Source: Bugula neritina
Taxonomy: Eukaryota > Bryozoa > Gymnolaemata > Cheilostomatida > Bugulidae
DNA length: 64,000 nucleotides
NCBI GenBank assembly: GCA_964035545.1
Contig: OZ037770.1
Location: 8,998,973-9,062,972 of the forward strand
Reading direction: 5' to 3'
Shown piece after piece: positions 60,201 to 64,000 of this stretch. The notes beneath the pieces are model-generated. The model had not been told where the DNA came from. It did not search any database and saw nothing but the letters and a program-made list of their open reading frames with translations. Position 1 is the stretch's first letter. Every line of letters begins with the position of its first letter. A program made the translations under genes and the position numbers.

Positions 60201-62483
60201 AATTGCGCAATAACGCTCATACTTATTAGTATTAAATAGCAATGTCCTTTTATTCGTTGGGTATTATTATAACCCATTTTATTAACCATAAACTCTAGTT
60301 TTTATCTTAATTACCTATCATGTTACAACTATAACATATTGGGTGATTATGATCACAGTTTCATTAGGAATAAGCTCAAACATGTTTTGCAGTCACCCAG
60401 TCATTGGCAAAATAATATGGGAACTATTCTAATATTAAGAATTTACTAAAAGTGTTGTTAACCAGCACAAGGGTATAGAGCACTCCCATGAGGAATTAGG
60501 TTTCAATTTAGTTACTTAATTTATTTAAATTGCAACCTCCAATGTTCATTTTGGAGAGGGGATTTTTTGTATATTTTTAACAAAAACTTGACTGTTCTTG
60601 TTTCTCTAACCATTTGCATGTTACATGCAAGTTGAACTGTCGGAAAGAGAAAGAAGACAACCCATTAAATCAAAACCTTATGCCACCAACTCTACGAAGC
60701 TGGAGATATCTAACATGAAACTGGCATTGCATATAATAAGTTAAATTTTCATGATGTAGAGCAGCTTCCTTGTGGCAATCTTCCAAAGAGGAAAAACAAA
60801 GTTATGAGTGCGAAATGTACTAACAGTGAATTAAAAAATGCTGATAGCAAATTACATCAGGTAAGTTAATTGTAATTCAAATTTGTGCTATTTATAATTT
60901 GTATCGTAAGGAAATAAAAAACTTATGCTCACATTGGCTTTCTAGCCCAAGGTTTGTGCATCTGCGTATAAAGTGTAATTGAAATATATTTGCATAAAAT
61001 AAACTGCAAGTCAGTTTATATTTTAGGCAAAAGCATAAAATGAATATTTTAGATGTGTGAGCAATAACTTTGCTACTTGTAGGAAGGTAGGTGCAGTATG
61101 TAGAAATTGAGAAAAACCTGTGTTCTAGATTAGAAATGTAGCAAAAGAAGCTATGTTTTTAAAAGAACTTCAACTCACACCTTAAACCAAAACTAAATAA
61201 TAAAATTAGAAAACTTGGACTATCTCAATTTTTCCACTACTGCTCCTAAATGCCTGTAGGTGGCCACGTTTCCCAAGTACAACTTGTACTCTTAAGTTAT
61301 AATGTTTATCCTAAAATAACAGTGCATATTTGAATGTCAATAAGCCCTACCTGTAATTTAAACAGCTGTAATAACAACCTATTGATTAACCAAATTTGTT
61401 TGTCAACATCTGTCCATTTTAATGGGAAAGTACATAACCTGTGTCTTACGACTGGCTGTGAATTTTAATGCACAATGAGACATGTCTATTCTTCACTATT
61501 TTCTTTGTTTTTATACTAAAACATTATTTTTGTTCTGATGAGACTGCTACTTGCTTTGTACACCTTCAATGCCTAGTGAACTAGAACCAGCCACTACTTT
61601 AGAGTAATAAATTATATCACAATTTGTCTAAATTTGTCTCAGTCCAGCTAAATAGTAAATAGAAAATTATTAAAGAAAAGTGGTCAGTAAGAACAAAAGG
61701 TGTCATGAAGTTGGACTGTATGTTATAACTAAATACTGTGTGTTATAACTCAATACTATACTTAGCCTACTTATAGCTACATGAGTGAAAGTCCCTTGCC
61801 TTTACATGTGATTGCAATAAACGGTTTCATGAAGCTGGACTGTATGTTATAACTAAATACTATATTTTCTTATAACTACATGAGTAAAAGTTTCGTGCCT
61901 TTACATGTGATTGCAATGCTTAGCAAATCAAAATGGCTACACTGCAAATTTGATCATATTTTATGCATCTGGCTGTACTCAAAAAGTAGACTCTTTAAAT
62001 AAAGCTCATCAAATTAGACCATTACCACAGCAACTTTTCATAGTAAGTTCAACATTATGACCACACGAAACTACTACTCAATATTAACTTTTCATATATG
62101 AGAGTCAAATTATTGTACTTATAACCGGCTAACAACCTATAAACACATAATTCTTGACCATTTAATATAATTTTTAGAAAAAATTACAATGATCAGACTG
62201 CAATAATGTATTTCAACAATACGGATGATAGGCCATGCAAAACAGTTATATTAAATTTAATATCTTTGTAAATGATAAAAGCATTTTGTTTATTTTATAA
62301 ATTTATAACTTCAAATAGGAGGACTAAATCATTCACACAAAAAAGATATCTCATTCAATGCAATTTACCTGTCAGAGAATCCTTCTTAGCAGAGGTGCAA
62401 AGGTTACTTTCAAGGTCATTATACAGTTGACTGGGTTCAGTACTGCTCAAAGTTTTCTTGTTTCCTGATTTGTTGTTCTCCAT
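51277..62483 (-). CDS. SLC16-like monocarboxylate transporter, MCT copy D (11 coding exons)
   Basis: Coding exons in transcription order: 62483-62369, 59795-59586, 58986-58841, 58385-58229, 57095-56936, 56446-56257, 55935-55734, 55300-55136, 54992-54816, 51974-51880, 51306-51277. They total 1647 bases, 548 residues, with phases as in copies B and C. Exon 2 has the MCT motif PPDGGRGW and helix 1 ([20 protein letters not shown]). Exon 4 has YFKKR, exon 7 the helix 8 Arg in GVGRLVSG, and the last exon ends ENVE-stop as in the other copies (NEEVTENVE). The protein is a mosaic: exons 6 and 8 resemble copy C, whereas exon 9 ([14 protein letters not shown]) and the 3' introns resemble copy B. Intron 9 carries the 2.55-kb CACAG element. 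No stop or frameshift seen. Confidence 0.9.
51630..51835 (+). repeat. tRNA-derived SINE in intron 10 of copy D
   Basis: Same site and family as 2620-2815 and closer to it than to the copy C version (both keep AACGCTTGTCTAGTAAACA and AACCCAACCAAGGCCATT). Confidence 0.72.
52098..54646. mobile_element. 2.55-kb CACAG-ended DNA element in intron 9 of copy D (non-coding)
   Basis: Inverted ends CACAGTTAGTTTAAGGTCAT (left) and CACAGTTGGTTTAAGGTCAT (right, inverted). Inverted similarity extends for about 110 bases, including GCTTTATGTT and GATAGCTCGAACAG. Flanked by TA on both sides (52096-52097, 54647-54648). The site is empty in copy B (about 3090) and copy C. No transposase frame. It shares the end formula with the 18275-23825 element. 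Confidence 0.82.
53664..53740 (+). repeat. tRNA-like sequence (SINE head or tRNA pseudogene)
   Basis: Has a box A-like TGGTCCAGAGGTTA (53678-53690) and a box B-like GGTTCAACCC (53720-53729) at the usual spacing. I could not pair an acceptor stem or a good T stem, so it is not called as a functional tRNA. It lies within the CACAG element and has no SINE body of the family seen elsewhere. Confidence 0.4.
55100..55142 (-). promoter_or_regulatory. Duplicated splice donor after exon 8 of copy D
   Basis: Donors at 55136/55135 and 55107/55106, 29 bases apart, each in ATGATAGGAGGTAAGAA, as in copy C. Distal use would add KNLV and a stop. Confidence 0.6.
57770..57958. other. About 190-bp insertion in intron 4 of copy D
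   Basis: Copy B reads straight through (AAATTGACTGGTTGTTTGTT). Copy D has extra sequence here, starting TTTTCTGTTTCTG and ending GGCAGTTGAAAAAATTG, with an A-rich run (about 57798-57822). It may be the end of a retroposon; the family is not recognised. Confidence 0.5.
61084..61258. mobile_element. MITE (GTGCAGTAATGGAGAAATTG family) in copy D intron 1
   Basis: Begins GGTAGGTGCAGTATGTAGAA, ends with the inverse (TCAATTTTTCCACTACTGCT). The interior is the reverse complement of 37215-37393. Copy B keeps only its left end at the same site; copy C has none. Confidence 0.72.
61695..61920. repeat. Local tandem duplication (about 115-125 bp) in copy D intron 1
   Basis: The block TGGACTGTATGTTATAACTA ... 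TACATGTGATTGCAAT occurs twice in a row (from about 61711 and from about 61836). Copies B and C have one unit each (about 13310 and 47930). Confidence 0.7.
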
Positions 62484-63155
62484 CTTGTCTATCTACAAGA
62501 TATGATCTTTTAGTTGGGAATTTACATGTTTATTTGTTTATATATTTTTGCTTTGCTTGATATTTTCTGCCTTTTGAAATGAAAACATGTTTTTTAAACT
62601 TACTCATTAGCTAAAAGACAGAATTTTTCAGCCAGTTAAAATACTTGGCATTGTTGTATTGTACCTACTTTATTGAGTACACACCAGAGAATCAGAAATT
62701 AGCTCAAAATTTAAGAAAATCTTCAATTGTACTAGGCAATAGTTTGAGGGTTGGTTCTAAAGATGTATAAGAACAAAACTCAGAAAAAGTCCTGCAAAAA
62801 AGTTGTGATTTATGACAAAACACAATCATACAGAATCAGAATGTACTTGTAAAAAGCTGCAATCTTTTAGTAAGCTATATTGTGCTAGCATCATAGCAAT
62901 GAGGTAAAACATTAATACAGCTTGTAGAGCTGCAATATTTTTAGATCGCAAATAATTTACAATTTTATGTGGAATATAATGTTCTCAAAAGAATTAAATA
63001 ATATGATTATGAGCAGTGATGTAATAATCAGAACTGCACCTTGTGCTTTTTAACTAGTAATTTAACCAAAAAATATACAGAAAAGCAGCAAAAGTTGAAC
63101 AATTTATCATTTTTCGTTGAAATGATTTTTCTTAAATTCTTTCTGTTTTACTCAC

Positions 63156-63217
63156 CAGATCTGTATTGTGTTGTCAGTCCTATGGTGATACATGGCAGTA
63201 TAAACAGGTCTTATATA
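63156..63217 (-). promoter_or_regulatory. Leader exon and TATA box of MCT copy D
   Basis: Minus-strand TATATAA at 63211-63217, leader sequence CTGACAACACAATACAGATC and donor CTG|gtgag at 63156/63155. The acceptor of the coding first exon is at 62493. If transcription starts about 30 bases past the box, the leader exon is roughly 30 bases. Confidence 0.55.
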
Positions 63218-63519
63218 ACAGCTCTGGCCAATAACAAAGCATTTTATTACATTAGTTGTGGAAACAAACTGATTATGATTATTACATGAAAGTGCTGAGT
63301 GTAACCAGTTCAGGAAGGCAATGCCTCTTTTGCAATCGACATGACGGGGATGACTGTTTTACAAATCAGACCTTGATTTGGTTGCCTCTCTCCACACGAC
63401 TTTGTCCTTATAGCTGTCACTCTCCAGGAACTAAAATTCTCTACTTCATGTTTCTCATGGCAATTTTTTTAAATCTATGTCGATGTCTTCCTCTCTCTTT
63501 TTTTCTTCCGTTAACTGTA

Positions 63520-63870
63520 AGCTAAGCATTTGTCTTAGTAGTCAGTCATTTTCCATTCTGTCCACATGGCCTAACCATTTTAGGTTCTTTTCTATAAGAA
63601 TGTCAGCCATGCATGGCAAGTTAGGATTTCATCATCATGATATACTATTTTACAGCCACTATCTGTCGTAATTTTCTCATCATAAAAGTGGTAAGCTTCT
63701 TCACCTGTCTTCAGTATATTATATTCCATGCTTTATAATATATCTATAGTATTTACATTTAACTTTTATGGAAACATGTCCTTGCTCTACGTAACTTCTG
63801 CTAGAGCCTTCTGTAAGCTTCACTTGCTTTGCTCATTTACCTGTTGCTTGCCTAAAGCTACTAGGCTAGG
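63520..63870 (-). repeat. LINE pol fossil upstream of copy D
   Basis: Same landmarks as 590-900 and 49640-49985 (ATGTCAGCCATGCATGGCAA, AAAGTGGTAAGC, CTAAAGCTACTAGGC). After it the sequence matches the start of the next inter-unit spacer to the right edge, so another MCT unit probably follows. Confidence 0.6.
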
Positions 63871-64000
63871 CAGGTGTAGCAGAATGTAGCAGAAAATTAC
63901 AAATAACAATAATATAATGGTAGTAAACCTTGACTTACAATATTAATAAATAAGTTTAGCAATCTGTGATAATATTTAACAGTGAGCAAAATCTTGCAAG

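Overview
The window is AT-rich nuclear DNA of an invertebrate animal. The genes have many phase-conserved GT-AG introns, and animal-type LTR retrotransposons, LINEs, tRNA-derived SINEs and DNA transposons are all present. I cannot name the species.

The backbone is a head-to-tail tandem array of SLC16/monocarboxylate-transporter-like (MCT) genes, all on the minus strand. Three copies are complete: B (coding 14264 to 2201), C (48652 to 35703) and D (62483 to 51277). Each splices from 11 coding exons into an unbroken frame, giving about 549, 546 and 548 residues by my hand assembly. A fourth copy (A) enters at the left edge with only its first exon, and that exon has lost its start codon. Each unit carries the same furniture: a short non-coding leader exon with a TATA-like box, an old LINE fossil upstream, a tRNA-derived SINE in intron 10 and a conserved polyadenylation signal. 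Undisturbed spacing is about 14 kb. The right edge again looks like inter-unit sequence, so the array probably continues.

Insertions lengthen the units. Copy B has a 5'-truncated LINE in intron 2 with a 13-bp target duplication. Between B and C lies a nest of about 17 kb: a broken Ty3/gypsy element (gypsy-1, from 15103) whose pol is interrupted by a 5.55-kb CACAG-ended DNA element (18275-23825) containing a perfect 360-bp palindrome. Downstream of its integrase, gypsy-1 has an accessory reading frame with a Cys/His cluster and a coiled coil. A second gypsy element (27605-31426, integrase core deleted) sits in its 3' region with a 5-bp target duplication. Next come a longer LINE fossil, SINEs and nested MITEs (32.0-34.6 kb), including a hAT-like element.

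Intron 1 of copy C holds a DNA element with long terminal inverted repeats carrying a RING-H2 pseudogene with 87-bp tandem repeats (43.5-45.9 kb). Intron 9 of copy D holds a second CACAG-ended element. The MCT genes look like the only intact cellular genes; all transposon coding regions are broken. The copies form a mosaic, with D resembling B in some segments and C in others, which suggests recombination or gene conversion within the array.
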